DNA of 33,365 nucleotides from Bacillus sp. ISL-7 (GCF_018613065.1 NZ_JAGGQW010000096.1:1-33365), one strand, 5' to 3'. Positions 1-8,025 are shown, numbered from the stretch's first letter. Notes: generated by a model from the sequence alone, not told the origin. Made by a program: numbers and translations.

Positions 1-99
1 CATTAGCAGCATAAAAGCAGTATGACTAAAAGTCTTATAGTTAAATAGTTATCTTAAATTTTGAATGTTGTCTTATTCGTAGGATTTCAAATATGCACG

Positions 100-275
100 G
101 AGTACCAGGTTTCTTCAACAAAAGGGCACTGTGACCCATCAGTTTAGCATAACTGGCCTCCACCCCTTGGATAGGCATGACGAAGGAATGAGAGGGCAAT
201 TGACCCGTTGAGACATGGGAGGGAAAGCCTCCAGGGGCGGCGTGGAGATGTGCATTATATGGTAAAATATGGAGT
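100..275. other. Structured, GC-richer non-coding block (possible insertion-sequence remnant)
   Basis: This block is richer in G and C than its AT-rich flanks and has stop codons in all frames, so it is not a gene now. It can form several hairpins. The clearest is a 5-bp stem GGAGG/CCTCC at 218-232 with the loop GAAAG, and CTCC and GGAG runs nearby could pair around it. The composition and style resemble the non-coding end of an IS110/IS1111-type element, some of which carry a structured guide RNA. That identity is a guess from general resemblance; no transposase remains. The rest of 1-559 is AT-rich and has no recognisable gene. Confidence 0.3.
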
Positions 276-322
276 GGTAGCTGACTCCTTTATTTAACTA
301 TGCCTTCACGAAGCCAAGATAA

Positions 323-451
323 TCTGAACTCATTTCAATTACCCGTAAATCCAATTACAAGGGTTATGAAATCCTGCGAATAAGTGAGCATTCAAGAGAT
401 ATTCGTATCAAACTGAGGGAGTTGAATAAGGGGATAAAAAGAATGCAATAG
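323..451 (+). pseudogene. Short open tail of an unidentified decayed gene
   Basis: An open frame of 42 codons runs from just after a TAA at 320 to a TAG at 449-451. It has no plausible start or ribosome site. The end is rich in Lys, Arg and Glu and looks like a charged helix. It could be the C-terminal scrap of a gene lost with the structured block upstream, or chance. I do not recognise the family. Confidence 0.2.
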
Positions 452-559
452 TTTTCATTTTACTTAAAAACTGTAAGCTTTAAAAATTAAGCATTCTTAT
501 TAAATAAACAATAACATGAATGTAGACTTTTTTTCATACTATATTTTGGGGGTGGAAAA

Positions 560-1000
560 ATGCCAAGAGTAAATTACCGAAGCTCAGACGTTGACGTAAT
601 GGCAAGGATGATGAGAGCAGAAGCCGAAGGTGAAGGAAAACAGGGAATGTTATATGTTGGAAATGTAATTGTGAATCGTCTTGCAGCAAATTGTTTAGAT
701 TTTAAAGGTTTAAGAACAGTTCCCCAAGTTGTTTTTCAAGTACAAGGAGGAAATTTTTCCTTTGAAGCCGTTCAAAAAGGGAATGTATTTTATCAAAGAT
801 CAAGAACTGCTGAAAGAAGATTAGCAAAACAGAATTTGGATTATTGGAGAGACCACCCAGCGAAATATGCCCTTTGGTATTTTAATCCACATGCTCCATG
901 CCCTCCAACATGGTACGATCAACCTCAATCCGGTCAATTTAAACAACATTGTTTTTATGAACCAAAAGCTGGAACATGTGATAGTGTTTATAGCGGTTAA
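560..1000 (+). CDS. cwlJ: CwlJ-type spore cortex-lytic cell wall hydrolase
   Basis: This 146-residue protein has the SleB/CwlJ hydrolase fold throughout and no signal peptide, as is normal for CwlJ, which is about 142 residues in B. subtilis. The family opens the modified cortex peptidoglycan during spore germination, with CwlJ held in the spore coat. The N-terminal motif RAEAEGEGKQGM (residues 19-30) carries the expected catalytic glutamate, Glu21. The LWYF and FKQHCFY-type motifs of the C-terminal half are present. The ATG follows a strong GGGGGTGG ribosome site. The gene stands alone; a hairpin terminator overlaps its stop codon. B. subtilis often pairs cwlJ with gerQ, but no gerQ is adjacent here, so this may be an additional copy. 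Confidence 0.88.
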   Translation: MPRVNYRSSDVDVMARMMRAEAEGEGKQGMLYVGNVIVNRLAANCLDFKGLRTVPQVVFQVQGGNFSFEAVQKGNVFYQRSRTAERRLAKQNLDYWRDHPAKYALWYFNPHAPCPPTWYDQPQSGQFKQHCFYEPKAGTCDSVYSG

Positions 1001-1024
1001 GCTTACTCTATGAGTAAGCTTTTT
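999..1024 (+). terminator. Intrinsic terminator of cwlJ
   Basis: A perfect 10-bp stem (AAGCTTACTC at 999-1008, GAGTAAGCTT at 1012-1021) with a 3-base loop runs into a short T-rich tail. It begins inside the cwlJ stop codon. Confidence 0.85.
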
Positions 1025-1093
1025 ATATATTTAGAATATTTACGCAAAATAAAATAAAACTTTTAGTAATAGTTTTTATCCAAGAAAGCAAGA

Positions 1094-1140
1094 TTGTGAA
1101 ATATTGTACTTAAGCTAACGGGTGCGATTGTTTAATAAGA
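1094..1140 (+). repeat. Dispersed repeat, copy 1 (left edge type)
   Basis: TTGTGAAATATTGTACTTAA followed by CTAACGGGTGC. The first 24 bases recur at 33327-33350 with two mismatches. The CTAACGGGTGC core recurs at about 1644 (as GTTAACGGGTGC) and at 32015. The copies flank unidentified or decayed genes at both ends of the window. Confidence 0.6.
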
Positions 1141-1210
1141 AAATCGTTCTTTTGCTATCAACCTGAATAATGGATAGGGATTGGTGAAATTGTAAATAGG
1201 AGGTGATGTA

Positions 1211-1633
1211 GTGCTTACAGTTAAGAATGCTGAAAGTTATCTTAAAAATAAGATTGGTGATGATAGCAATGATATAAAAAATGTTTGGGAAGCATTTAAA
1301 GCTTTTTCTACAGAGGAGGTTGAGGGAGAAGAAGAAATAGAAATTTTATTTCAATGTGGTGTTTATAAGTTTACTGGAGAAAAACTATTTCATTTTGATT
1401 TTATACGTCAGTTTACTGTTTATGAAGAAGATGACTATTCTCATATGGAACAACTACACTGTGAATTTTTATTTAAACCAACAAATGAATTAAAAAAGTT
1501 AAAGGTAGAAGAATGGTCAATGGATTATGATAATATAGATAATTTTTTTAATCATATTGAAAGTCTTCAGGAGTTTAAAATACCAATAAATTTGAAGCCG
1601 ATAAAATCAGAAATATATCAAGAAGAAATATAA
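1211..1633 (+). CDS. Hypothetical acidic protein
   Basis: A 140-residue, strongly acidic, soluble protein starting with GTG. An AGGAGGTGATG-type ribosome site at about 1200-1208 leaves only a short spacer to the GTG. I do not recognise the family. It has no signal peptide or membrane segment and is rich in Glu, Asp, Phe and Tyr. In size and charge it resembles the orphan immunity-like proteins that often sit alone in Bacillus accessory regions, but no toxin partner is visible. It is bracketed by copies of the CTAACGGGTGC repeat, which suggests the gene and repeats moved or expanded together. The AT-rich codon use matches the flanking sequence. Confidence 0.6.
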   Translation: MLTVKNAESYLKNKIGDDSNDIKNVWEAFKAFSTEEVEGEEEIEILFQCGVYKFTGEKLFHFDFIRQFTVYEEDDYSHMEQLHCEFLFKPTNELKKLKVEEWSMDYDNIDNFFNHIESLQEFKIPINLKPIKSEIYQEEI

Positions 1634-1640
1634 TCCTTAT

Positions 1641-1720
1641 TGCGTTAACGGGTGCTTGAGTTAAAGATGGAGTTGCGGCGGCAGCTCTTTTTTTTGTTGT
1701 TCAACTGAAGGGGCAGGTTA
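1641..1720 (+). repeat. Dispersed repeat, copy 2, containing a terminator hairpin
   Basis: The core GTTAACGGGTGC is followed by TTGAGTTAAAGAT, a hairpin and the tail AACTGAAGGGGCAG. The same order of blocks occurs at 32013-32085, where the hairpin is degenerate. The rest of 1634-1953 has no recognisable gene. Confidence 0.6.
1670..1695 (+). terminator. Intrinsic terminator within the repeat
   Basis: A 7-bp stem with one G-T pair (GAGTTGC 1670-1676, GCAGCTC 1681-1687) and a GGCG loop is followed by eight T residues. It would end transcription of the hypothetical gene at 1211-1633. Confidence 0.75.
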
Positions 1721-1804
1721 CACGTACGGTGTGAACAGGGGGAAAAGGCGGCGATAACTTCAAACCCTTACCTATCTGTATTCAATAAGCCCAATATATA
1801 GAAA

Positions 1805-1838
1805 AAGGCTCAGAGTTTATATGCCCTGAGCATATTTT
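1805..1838 (-). terminator. Possible terminator of the DUF3892 gene
   Basis: GCTCAG and CTGAGC form a 6-bp stem with a 12-base loop, and the minus strand runs on into CTTTTT. It lies about 115 bases past the stop codon, so the assignment is tentative. Confidence 0.4.
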
Positions 1839-1953
1839 TATATGCCGATTATTTTGTTAATCTTCTTGTTAATCCCGTGATTTTAACCGCTAATTGGAAT
1901 TTTGTGCTTCATAATAGAACCCGTTACTAAAAGACTCTTTTTTAATATTTCCA

Positions 1954-2187
1954 TCAGAACTGGGGGAGATTATCAAGGTTGTTGATCGGATCACCGTCCG
2001 GATTGCTCCGAAGATGTTCCTCTCCATCGCCACCCTTGAAAACATTGACGTTTACAATTGACCCACTTTTTGCCATCTGTTGTGCTTCTTTGTAATCAAC
2101 GACTTGACCGTTTGACAACTTTAATTCGATAATATCGTCATCTCCATTCTTACGGACGGCGATGACAGATTCTTGACGTTTTTCCAT
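1954..2187 (-). CDS. DUF3892 family protein
   Basis: A 77-residue protein matching the DUF3892 pattern: a short beta-rich N-terminal part with IIELKLSNGQ (residues 19-28), a middle KEAQQMAKSG and an acidic C-terminal tail with SNPDGD and DNLPQF. Members are small soluble Firmicutes proteins of unknown function. The ATG has a strong AGGAGG ribosome site with an 8-base spacer. It is a single-gene unit, divergent from the xanthine dehydrogenase operon about 480 bases away. Confidence 0.8.
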   Translation of the reverse strand: MEKRQESVIAVRKNGDDDIIELKLSNGQVVDYKEAQQMAKSGSIVNVNVFKGGDGEEHLRSNPDGDPINNLDNLPQF

Positions 2188-2299
2188 AATTTTGCCTCCT
2201 ATATATAAATAGGATGACTTAAAAAAATAAAAAAATTCATATTTTATAAACTTACAGCCGAAAATTAGCTGTGTAAATCTTTCGGAATTTTCCTTAATA

Positions 2300-2449
2300 A
2301 CAGATTGGAGTTTATATACTCCTTATTTAAACAAAAGAAATCACCACTTTTATGAAAAATCAGGTTACATAAAAATAGGTGAAGTACAAATTCCTGAAAA
2401 ACTTCAGCTATTTAAATATGAAAAAATAGTAAAAGCCTTGACTGATTGA
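2300..2449 (+). pseudogene. C-terminal fragment of a GNAT acetyltransferase
   Basis: The frame ending at the TGA at 2447-2449 encodes a typical GNAT tail: a Trp-Ser-Leu-Tyr-Thr-Pro strand, then NKRNHHFYEKSGY, the conserved Asn and Phe-Tyr-Glu-Lys-x-Gly-Tyr of the acetyl-CoA-binding fold. About the last 50 residues remain. No start codon, ribosome site or N-terminal half is present, so this is a 5'-truncated relic. Confidence 0.65.
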
Positions 2450-2663
2450 TACGGAAAAGAACAAACAAGTTAAATGAAAATACCTTGTCAAAAATTCTTA
2501 CATAAATAGGTAAAGCTGCCCGAAATAAAAATATAATTAAAAACAACGATATTCTTGAATGAAATTATTCATAAAATATCTTTCACATTTATAAAATCGA
2601 AAGAAGGGGTTTCTCTATTTATAATGTGTCCGCTATAAAAAATGAGTCGAAGGGTGTTGTGCA

Positions 2664-4829
2664 ATGAGTCTCAAAGACATAAGTACCTCAGTGCCCAAAA
2701 AGGATCATACAGGAAAAGTATCGGGCCAGCTGCCCTATATTAGTGACATGAAAGTGGAAAATATGGTTTATGGTGTTTTGGTTCGGTCTCAGATTGCATA
2801 TGGAAAAATCATCTCCATCCAATTACCAAACCTTCCGGAAGGATATGAAGCGGTTGGAGCAGAGGATATCCCTGGTCCGAATTATGTAAAAATTATCAAA
2901 GAAGATCAGCCCATTTTTGCCAATGAGTGGGTCAATTATATTGGTGAGCCAATTCTGATGATCGTAGGAGAAGAACTGAATATCTTGTACCGTTTGTTAA
3001 ATGAAGTAGAGATTGAATTTGAAGAACATCCGCCTATCTATACATTGGACGAAGCGATCAAGCAAAAATCTGCAGCTGGGGTCATTATGGCAAGCTATGA
3101 ATTCGGGGAAAGCTTAGAGATTATTTCAGCGATCGAACAGGGAGCCCATCAAATCATCGAAGAAGAATATGATACGGGTTATCAGGAGCATGTCTACCTT
3201 GAGCCACAAGGAATGCTTGCCATTTATAAGGAGGATGAAATTGTCGTCCAAGGATCAATGCAATGTCTTTATTATATAAAAAATGCCTTGCTAAGCGCAT
3301 TAGCCTGTGGTGACGATGATGTCAGAGTGGTTCAAAGCCCTACTGGCGGAGGTTTTGGCGGCAAAGAAGAATTTCCTTCGATGATGGCGTGTCACGTAGC
3401 TGTTGCAGCAAAAGCAGTCAAAAAATCGGTGATGCTCGTGTTCGACCGTTCGGAGGATATGGTGGTTACAACGAAAAGGCATCCGGCCAAACTCAACTAT
3501 CGAACAGCCCTTGATAAGGAAGGAAATATTTTGAGCCTGTGTGTTGACATCTATCTCGATGGCGGAGCGAATGTCGGTTTGAGTTCTGTCGTACTGCAGC
3601 GTGCCTTAATAAACAGTGCCGGTGTTTATAAAATTCCGCATTTTCATGCAAAAGGCTATGTCTTAAAAACCAATACCGTTCCGAATGGCGCCTTCAGAGG
3701 CTTTGGTGCTCCACAAAGCTTCGCCGGAATCGAAAGTCATATCGGACATCTTAGTAAACTGGCAAACATCGAACCACTTGAATATAAACGAAAATACCTC
3801 GTTAAACAAGGAGACCCCACCATCACCAAAGGAATATTCCGCGACCCCATATTAATGCAAGAGATGATTGAGCACCTGCTCAACACGTCGGAATACAAAA
3901 AGAAGAAAGAGGAGTTTCAGCGTTTCAATCAACAAAATCAGCGCTTTAAAAGAGGCATAGGAACTTCACTGTTCCTCCACGGCTGTGGATTTACAGGCAG
4001 TGGCGAAAGGGATCATATTAAAGCAACGGTGAAGTTGGTTAAATCAAAGGACGGCAAAGTTATGCTAAAAATCTCAAATTCTGATATGGGACAAGGCATT
4101 TTAACGACGCTGTGTAAAATTGTCGCCAAGAAACTAAACCTCCCGTATGAAGATGTTTTGTACCCTTATCCCGATACAAAAGAGGTTCCAGACTCTGGTC
4201 CGACCGTTGCTTCCAGGACGACAATGATTGTCGGGAAATTGTTGGAACGGGCCGCAAAAAACCTTAAGGATAAGTGGCAATCAGGGGTGGAACAGGAAGT
4301 AGTGGAGCATTATGTTCACCGTGAAATGATCCCTTGGGACGAGAAAACCTTCACGGGAGATGCTTACCCGGCTTATTCCTGGGGTGTGAATTTCGTTGAG
4401 TTGGAAGTGGATACGTTAACAGGAAATGTAAAGTTAGAAAAAGTATACGGCAATTATGAAGTAGGGAAGGTCATCGATGAACGGATTATGAAAGGCCAAA
4501 TTGACGGTGGTTTGGCTCAAGGATTAGCGTACGGATATTTAGAAAAGATGACGTCAAAGCAAGGCAAGATCCAACAAAAAAGCATTTCGGATTATGGACC
4601 GCCGACTTCATTGGACGTTGTTCCAATCGAAAGTAAAGTCTTTGATAACCCTTATGCTGACGGTCCATACGGGGCAAAGGGCGCAGGTGAACTGACGTTA
4701 ATCGGCGGCGCTCCAGCAGTCCAGGCTGCGATCGAGGATGCACTGCAAACTTCTTTTCAGCAAATTCCGATAACACCGGAAGTCATTATTGAAAGTCTGT
4801 GGATGAAAGAAGGTGAAGAGGTTGATTAA
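2664..4829 (+). CDS. pucD: Xanthine dehydrogenase, molybdopterin-binding subunit
   Basis: This 721-residue protein is the large subunit of a three-subunit molybdenum hydroxylase that would oxidise hypoxanthine and xanthine to urate in purine catabolism. It has an N-terminal alpha/beta hammerhead domain (about residues 15-120), then the two-part cofactor-binding region. The key family positions are kept: Glu235 in GGGFGGKEE and Arg345 in NGAFRGFG match the purine-binding pair of xanthine dehydrogenases, and Glu676 in GAKGAGE is the general base. It lacks the AYRGAGRPE motif of CO dehydrogenases. It is similar in length to B. subtilis PucD. The gene order here (Mo, FeS, FAD, then XdhC-like) differs from pucABCDE, and no pucB-like nucleotidyltransferase is present. 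No strong promoter is visible upstream; TATAAT lies near 2620 without a good -35 box. Confidence 0.88.
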   Translation: MSLKDISTSVPKKDHTGKVSGQLPYISDMKVENMVYGVLVRSQIAYGKIISIQLPNLPEGYEAVGAEDIPGPNYVKIIKEDQPIFANEWVNYIGEPILMIVGEELNILYRLLNEVEIEFEEHPPIYTLDEAIKQKSAAGVIMASYEFGESLEIISAIEQGAHQIIEEEYDTGYQEHVYLEPQGMLAIYKEDEIVVQGSMQCLYYIKNALLSALACGDDDVRVVQSPTGGGFGGKEEFPSMMACHVAVAAKAVKKSVMLVFDRSEDMVVTTKRHPAKLNYRTALDKEGNILSLCVDIYLDGGANVGLSSVVLQRALINSAGVYKIPHFHAKGYVLKTNTVPNGAFRGFGAPQSFAGIESHIGHLSKLANIEPLEYKRKYLVKQGDPTITKGIFRDPILMQEMIEHLLNTSEYKKKKEEFQRFNQQNQRFKRGIGTSLFLHGCGFTGSGERDHIKATVKLVKSKDGKVMLKISNSDMGQGILTTLCKIVAKKLNLPYEDVLYPYPDTKEVPDSGPTVASRTTMIVGKLLERAAKNLKDKWQSGVEQEVVEHYVHREMIPWDEKTFTGDAYPAYSWGVNFVELEVDTLTGNVKLEKVYGNYEVGKVIDERIMKGQIDGGLAQGLAYGYLEKMTSKQGKIQQKSISDYGPPTSLDVVPIESKVFDNPYADGPYGAKGAGELTLIGGAPAVQAAIEDALQTSFQQIPITPEVIIESLWMKEGEEVD

Positions 4830-5289
4830 ATTCACACTAAATGGAAGACCCGTAGAAACAGACGCCCCTGCTACAGCAAGATTACTAGATTTATTAAGAG
4901 ATGAGTTTGAGTTAATCGGAACAAAGGAAGGCTGTGGTGAAGGCGAGTGCGGAGCATGCAGTGTTTTTGTGAATAACCTCTTGCAAAACAGCTGCCTTAT
5001 TCCCATTGGCTCGATTACTGGTGCCGATATTCAAACGATAGAAGGTATACTTGAAACGGAACAATTTAAGATTTTAGATGAGAGCTATAGCTTAGCAGGG
5101 GGAGTGCAATGCGGCTATTGTATTCCGGGGATGATTATGGCAAGCGCAGCTTTGTTATCGAAAAATCCTCATCCGTCAGAGGCTGAAATCCGTGAAGGTA
5201 TTTCTGGAAATCTGTGCCGATGTACGGGCTACAATATGATAGTTGATGCGATCAATGAGGCAGCTAAAAAAGGTGATGGCATATGGTAG
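4822..5289 (+). CDS. pucE: Xanthine dehydrogenase, 2Fe-2S subunit
   Basis: This small iron-sulfur subunit passes electrons from the molybdenum centre to FAD. It carries both cluster sets of the family: a plant-ferredoxin type EGCGEGECGACSV plus a later Cys, and a second set in QCGYC and NLCRC. That makes eight cysteines. It overlaps the end of the molybdenum subunit gene. A GTG at 4813 is also possible, but it sits on top of the ribosome site. The TTG at 4822 has AGAAGGTG at about the right distance, so I prefer it, giving 155 residues. The overlap implies translational coupling and equal subunit supply. Confidence 0.87.
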   Translation: MIKFTLNGRPVETDAPATARLLDLLRDEFELIGTKEGCGEGECGACSVFVNNLLQNSCLIPIGSITGADIQTIEGILETEQFKILDESYSLAGGVQCGYCIPGMIMASAALLSKNPHPSEAEIREGISGNLCRCTGYNMIVDAINEAAKKGDGIW

Positions 5290-6155
5290 AGAAAATAACA
5301 TCTACGTATCGCTTCGATCGCCTAGACCAAACGTTGAGCCAATTGAATAGAGAAGAGTGTACAATCATGGCTGGCGGCACCGATGTCATGGTTCTTCACA
5401 AAAGTGGAAGGGGAGTACCTCTGAAACTCCCAAAACCGCTTGTTTTTATTGATCATCTTTCCGAATTAAAGAGGGTGTATCAAAATCAGAAGGATCTCCA
5501 CATCGGGGCTTGCTGTACCTATAGTGAATTACTTGAACATCCGTTAATCCCGGTACCATTAAAAAACGCCATTAAAACCATTGCGGCCCCAGCAATAAGA
5601 AACAGAGGGACATTAGGTGGGAATATTTGCAACGCCTCTCCTGCCGGTGACACACTTCCATTATTATATGTATACAATGCTAAGCTTCTGTTGCGCTCCG
5701 TAAATGGTGATCGAATGGTTGCGATTAGCGATTTTATTCAAGGTCCACGAAGGGTGCAGCGTAATCAAAATGAGATATTGGCTGAAATCATATTGCCATC
5801 CGTATTAGCAGATGGTGCACATGTCGTTTTTGAGAAAGTCGGTAACCGCAATGCCGATGCCATTGCCAAAGTAGGGTTTGCAGGATATATCCGGATCAAT
5901 GATGCTCGAATCGAAGATGTGCGCTTTGCCTTCGGGGCAGTCGGACCTACAATGGTTCGTTCCATTGATATTGAAAGGAAGCTAGTTGGAAAAACCATAC
6001 CCTTAGCCGATGCAGACATCGCTCAGGTTGTAGCAGCCTTTGATAAAATCATTCGACCAATCGACGATCAGCGCTCCACGGCGACTTACAGGAAAACCGT
6101 TGCGTTAAACCTTTTGCGTTATTTCCTTAGCATGAAGCAATATCAAGCGAATTAA
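5283..6155 (+). CDS. pucC: Xanthine dehydrogenase, FAD-binding subunit
   Basis: A 290-residue FAD subunit of the CoxM/PucC family that hands electrons to NAD+ or another acceptor. The flavin motifs are clear: AGGTDVM near residue 31, and RNRGTLGGNICNASPAGD in the middle, the usual flavin-contacting loop. The C-terminal CO-dehydrogenase flavoprotein domain follows. The start overlaps the end of the 2Fe-2S gene by 7 bases and has AAGGTGAT as ribosome site, so the three subunit genes form one tight operon. A long inverted repeat lies just downstream. Confidence 0.87.
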   Translation: MVEKITSTYRFDRLDQTLSQLNREECTIMAGGTDVMVLHKSGRGVPLKLPKPLVFIDHLSELKRVYQNQKDLHIGACCTYSELLEHPLIPVPLKNAIKTIAAPAIRNRGTLGGNICNASPAGDTLPLLYVYNAKLLLRSVNGDRMVAISDFIQGPRRVQRNQNEILAEIILPSVLADGAHVVFEKVGNRNADAIAKVGFAGYIRINDARIEDVRFAFGAVGPTMVRSIDIERKLVGKTIPLADADIAQVVAAFDKIIRPIDDQRSTATYRKTVALNLLRYFLSMKQYQAN

Positions 6156-6195
6156 TGTTTTTTAGCTATGTTAAAGCTATTGTTGATTTTGGCAC

Positions 6196-6287
6196 CCTGT
6201 TGACCTTCGTTCCAGGTGCGAAGACTCCTGTGGCAGGCTCCCCGGACCGCCCGCGAACCGCACGCGCCTGGAACGGGAATCAACAGG
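6196..6287. repeat. Long inverted repeat (Bacillus-type dispersed hairpin element)
   Basis: CCTGTTGA at 6196 pairs with TCAACAGG at 6280-6287. The match continues inward through CGTTCCAGG and CCTGGAACG, giving a stem of more than 20 bp around a GC-rich loop. This is a shortened form of a hairpin element that I know as dispersed in many Bacillus genomes. It carries no real gene. It separates the three enzyme subunits from the maturation gene and could end or thin out transcription between them. Confidence 0.8.
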
Positions 6288-6333
6288 CAAGTTTTACATA
6301 GCCAATGTAAAAAAAAAAGGGGGGAGCTTATTC

Positions 6334-7128
6334 ATGCTACTGATGGAAAGAGTAGCTATACTGAACCGTCAAAACGAAACCTTTGCCTTAGCCATGATTA
6401 TTGAATCAAAGGGCTCAACTCCCAGGCATGTCGGAAAAATGATTGTATACCGTGATGGGTCAATTGAAGGCACGGTCGGAGGTGGCTTGGCTGAACACTA
6501 CATCATCGAAGAGAGTGTAAAGGCGCTCCAAATGGGTAAATCGAAAATCGTTGAATACAAATTAAATAGACATGCAAAAGATGGAATTCAAATGAGTTGT
6601 GGGGGAACGTTGCGGGTGTTTATTGAGGTCTATACAAGCAGACCTGAACTCGTTTTGGCCGGAGCCGGTCATTTAGCCTATGCGTTATCCAAGCTTGCTG
6701 ATTCCCTTGAATATCCTTATTGCATTGTCGATGATCGCGTTGGTTATTGTACGAAGGAACGCTTTCCTAATGCGACGAACCTTTTTGTGAACGAGGATAT
6801 TGGAAAGGCCATACTCGCAGCCAACTTAAATGAAAAGTCATATGTGGTAATTGTGACAAAAGATGGTGATGATATTGTCTTAAAAACAGCACTGCAATTT
6901 CCGATTGCCTATGTTGGGATGGTTGCCAGCAAGCGCAAGGTCATACACATATTTGAAAAGTTAAAAAGTGAAGGGGTCACGCAAGAACAGTTGGATCAGG
7001 TCCATTCCCCAATCGGTTTGGAAATGGGCTCGGAAACAACAGAAGAAATTGCCATTAGTATTATCGGGGAAATCATTAAAGTAAGTAAGGAACACAAGCC
7101 TTTAAAAGTGAAACAGTTAAATAGATAA
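6334..7128 (+). CDS. pucA: XdhC/CoxI family molybdenum cofactor maturation protein
   Basis: A 264-residue XdhC-type protein, the factor that binds, sulfurates and inserts the molybdenum cofactor into xanthine dehydrogenase. The N-terminal XdhC/CoxI domain has GSTPR (residues 28-32), GTVGGGLAE and the cysteine motif MSCGG. A Rossmann-like C-terminal half follows with LVLAGAGH, YVGMVASKRK and SPIGLEMGSETTEEIA. The start has GGGGGGAG nine bases upstream. It lies about 180 bases downstream of the FAD subunit, beyond the long inverted repeat, so it may be expressed at a different level from the enzyme. Confidence 0.85.
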   Translation: MLLMERVAILNRQNETFALAMIIESKGSTPRHVGKMIVYRDGSIEGTVGGGLAEHYIIEESVKALQMGKSKIVEYKLNRHAKDGIQMSCGGTLRVFIEVYTSRPELVLAGAGHLAYALSKLADSLEYPYCIVDDRVGYCTKERFPNATNLFVNEDIGKAILAANLNEKSYVVIVTKDGDDIVLKTALQFPIAYVGMVASKRKVIHIFEKLKSEGVTQEQLDQVHSPIGLEMGSETTEEIAISIIGEIIKVSKEHKPLKVKQLNR

Positions 7129-7298
7129 GCAAAAGAATTAACAGAGGAACGGATTTAATGCTTCATTTTTAAAGGTAAAAAGCCTTATAGGTCAATGCTT
7201 TGTGTAATTCAAAGAGTGGGCCTTATTTGTTATTTTTATCCATTTGATAAATGGGTGGTCTCTATACTTTTCTTAAGATATTAAACAATATGGATTGA

Positions 7299-7337
7299 TT
7301 TGTTCAATAATCAACAAATTGCAAATTTAACGATTGC
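7299..7337. repeat. Operator-like repeat, copy 1
   Basis: TTTGTTCAATAATCAACAAA, then TTGC and AAATTTAACGATTG. It is nearly identical to 15367-15406 and similar to 13159-13199. The core is an imperfect palindrome with half-sites TTTGTTGA and TCAACAAA around a 4-base centre. No gene starts nearby. The rest of 7129-7523 holds only this element and the terminator. Confidence 0.6.
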
Positions 7338-7377
7338 ATGCATTCTGTTGCTATTAATAATTCTAAGTTACGTGTGA

Positions 7378-7407
7378 AAGAAGGGCCTTTATGAAAAGGC
7401 CCTTCTT
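7378..7407. terminator. Bidirectional terminator between pucA and the MerR gene
   Basis: An 11-bp perfect stem, GAAGGGCCTTT at 7380-7390 and AAAGGCCCTTC at 7395-7405, with a 4-base loop. It is flanked by AA and TT, so it can act on both strands between convergent genes. Confidence 0.75.
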
Positions 7408-7523
7408 AATAAGAGTTAAAGTTAAGTTCAAGTCAAACGAAAGACTCAAATTAAAAAGTTCTCCGTTCTTTAATTAAATCATGGCATTATAAATTTTTCT
7501 ATTTATATACAGGTGACTTTCTG

Positions 7524-7940
7524 TTAATTAGAAATGGAGATTCCTATTTTAGTATTTTTATGAATATCTTCCGTTCCGACATCTAATGCAGTCTTGTAAT
7601 ATAAGCATTTGTGCTCGATAACTTCCATTGTTTTTTTTAGTTCTTCCATCTGTGCTTCAACATGAGCTTTTCGGTCTAAAAACATGTCATATCTTTGTTG
7701 CAACGTAGAATTCCCATCAGAACACCAATCAATGAAAGTTTTAATTTCCTTAATAGGCATCCCGGTTGCTTTAAGACATTCTATTACTTTTAAAGCGTCG
7801 ATATCGGATTCTTTAAACACTCGTGTTCCGCTTGGTGTCCGTTCTACAAAGGGAATTAGACCCTCCTTGTCATAGTAACGTAAGGTATAAACTGTTAGAT
7901 TTAATTCTTTTGCAACTTCGCTTATTGAATATGTCTTCAT
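7524..7940 (-). CDS. adhR: MerR family regulator, AdhR-like
   Basis: A 138-residue MerR-type activator. The N-terminal winged helix has ISEVAKELNLTVYTLRYYD, followed by a C-terminal coiled coil. Cys55 in the motif ECLKATG aligns with the single redox-sensing cysteine of B. subtilis AdhR, which responds to thiol-reactive aldehydes and turns on adhA. The neighbouring divergent gene is a relic of just such an alcohol dehydrogenase, which supports the assignment. Of two adjacent ATG codons, the second (7940) is better spaced from GGAG. A perfect dyad GAGTTAACTC lies 31-40 bases upstream. Confidence 0.7.
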   Translation of the reverse strand: MKTYSISEVAKELNLTVYTLRYYDKEGLIPFVERTPSGTRVFKESDIDALKVIECLKATGMPIKEIKTFIDWCSDGNSTLQQRYDMFLDRKAHVEAQMEELKKTMEVIEHKCLYYKTALDVGTEDIHKNTKIGISISN

Positions 7941-7973
7941 CATTTTTCTCCTATTCTTAATGATATAGACTTT

Positions 7974-7983
7974 GAGTTAACTC
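7974..7983. promoter_or_regulatory. Predicted AdhR/MerR operator in its own leader
   Basis: GAGTTAACTC is a perfect 10-base palindrome, and its AGTTAACT core recurs inside the spacer of the promoter at 8165-8195. Here it lies just downstream of the regulator's own -10 box, a position suited to autorepression. Confidence 0.6.
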
Positions 7984-7996
7984 TATGAATGAGGAG

Positions 7997-8025
7997 ATTT
8001 TATCATGGTATTTTCATAATGTCAA
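7997..8025 (-). promoter_or_regulatory. Sigma-A promoter of the MerR gene
   Basis: On the minus strand, TTGACA (8025-8020) and TAAAAT (8002-7997) are separated by exactly 17 bases. The start of transcription would fall about 50 bases before the coding start. Confidence 0.7.

Noticed and set aside
535..542. Sigma-E -10-like box CATACTAT before cwlJ
   Set aside because: The start it predicts would fall on the ribosome site itself and no -35 match was seen, so it was not listed as a promoter.
3300..5006. Long antisense frames inside the xanthine dehydrogenase genes, and similar ones in the MFS and lyase genes
   Set aside because: They mirror the codon structure of the real genes, and lack ribosome sites and family features.
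2664..6155. CO dehydrogenase (CoxMSL) identity
   Set aside because: The AYRGAGRPE motif of CoxL is absent and xanthine dehydrogenase-type Glu and Arg residues are present.
6216..6404. A 62-codon frame between pucC and pucA
   Set aside because: It lies mostly in the inverted repeat and overlaps the true start of pucA in another frame; no family features.
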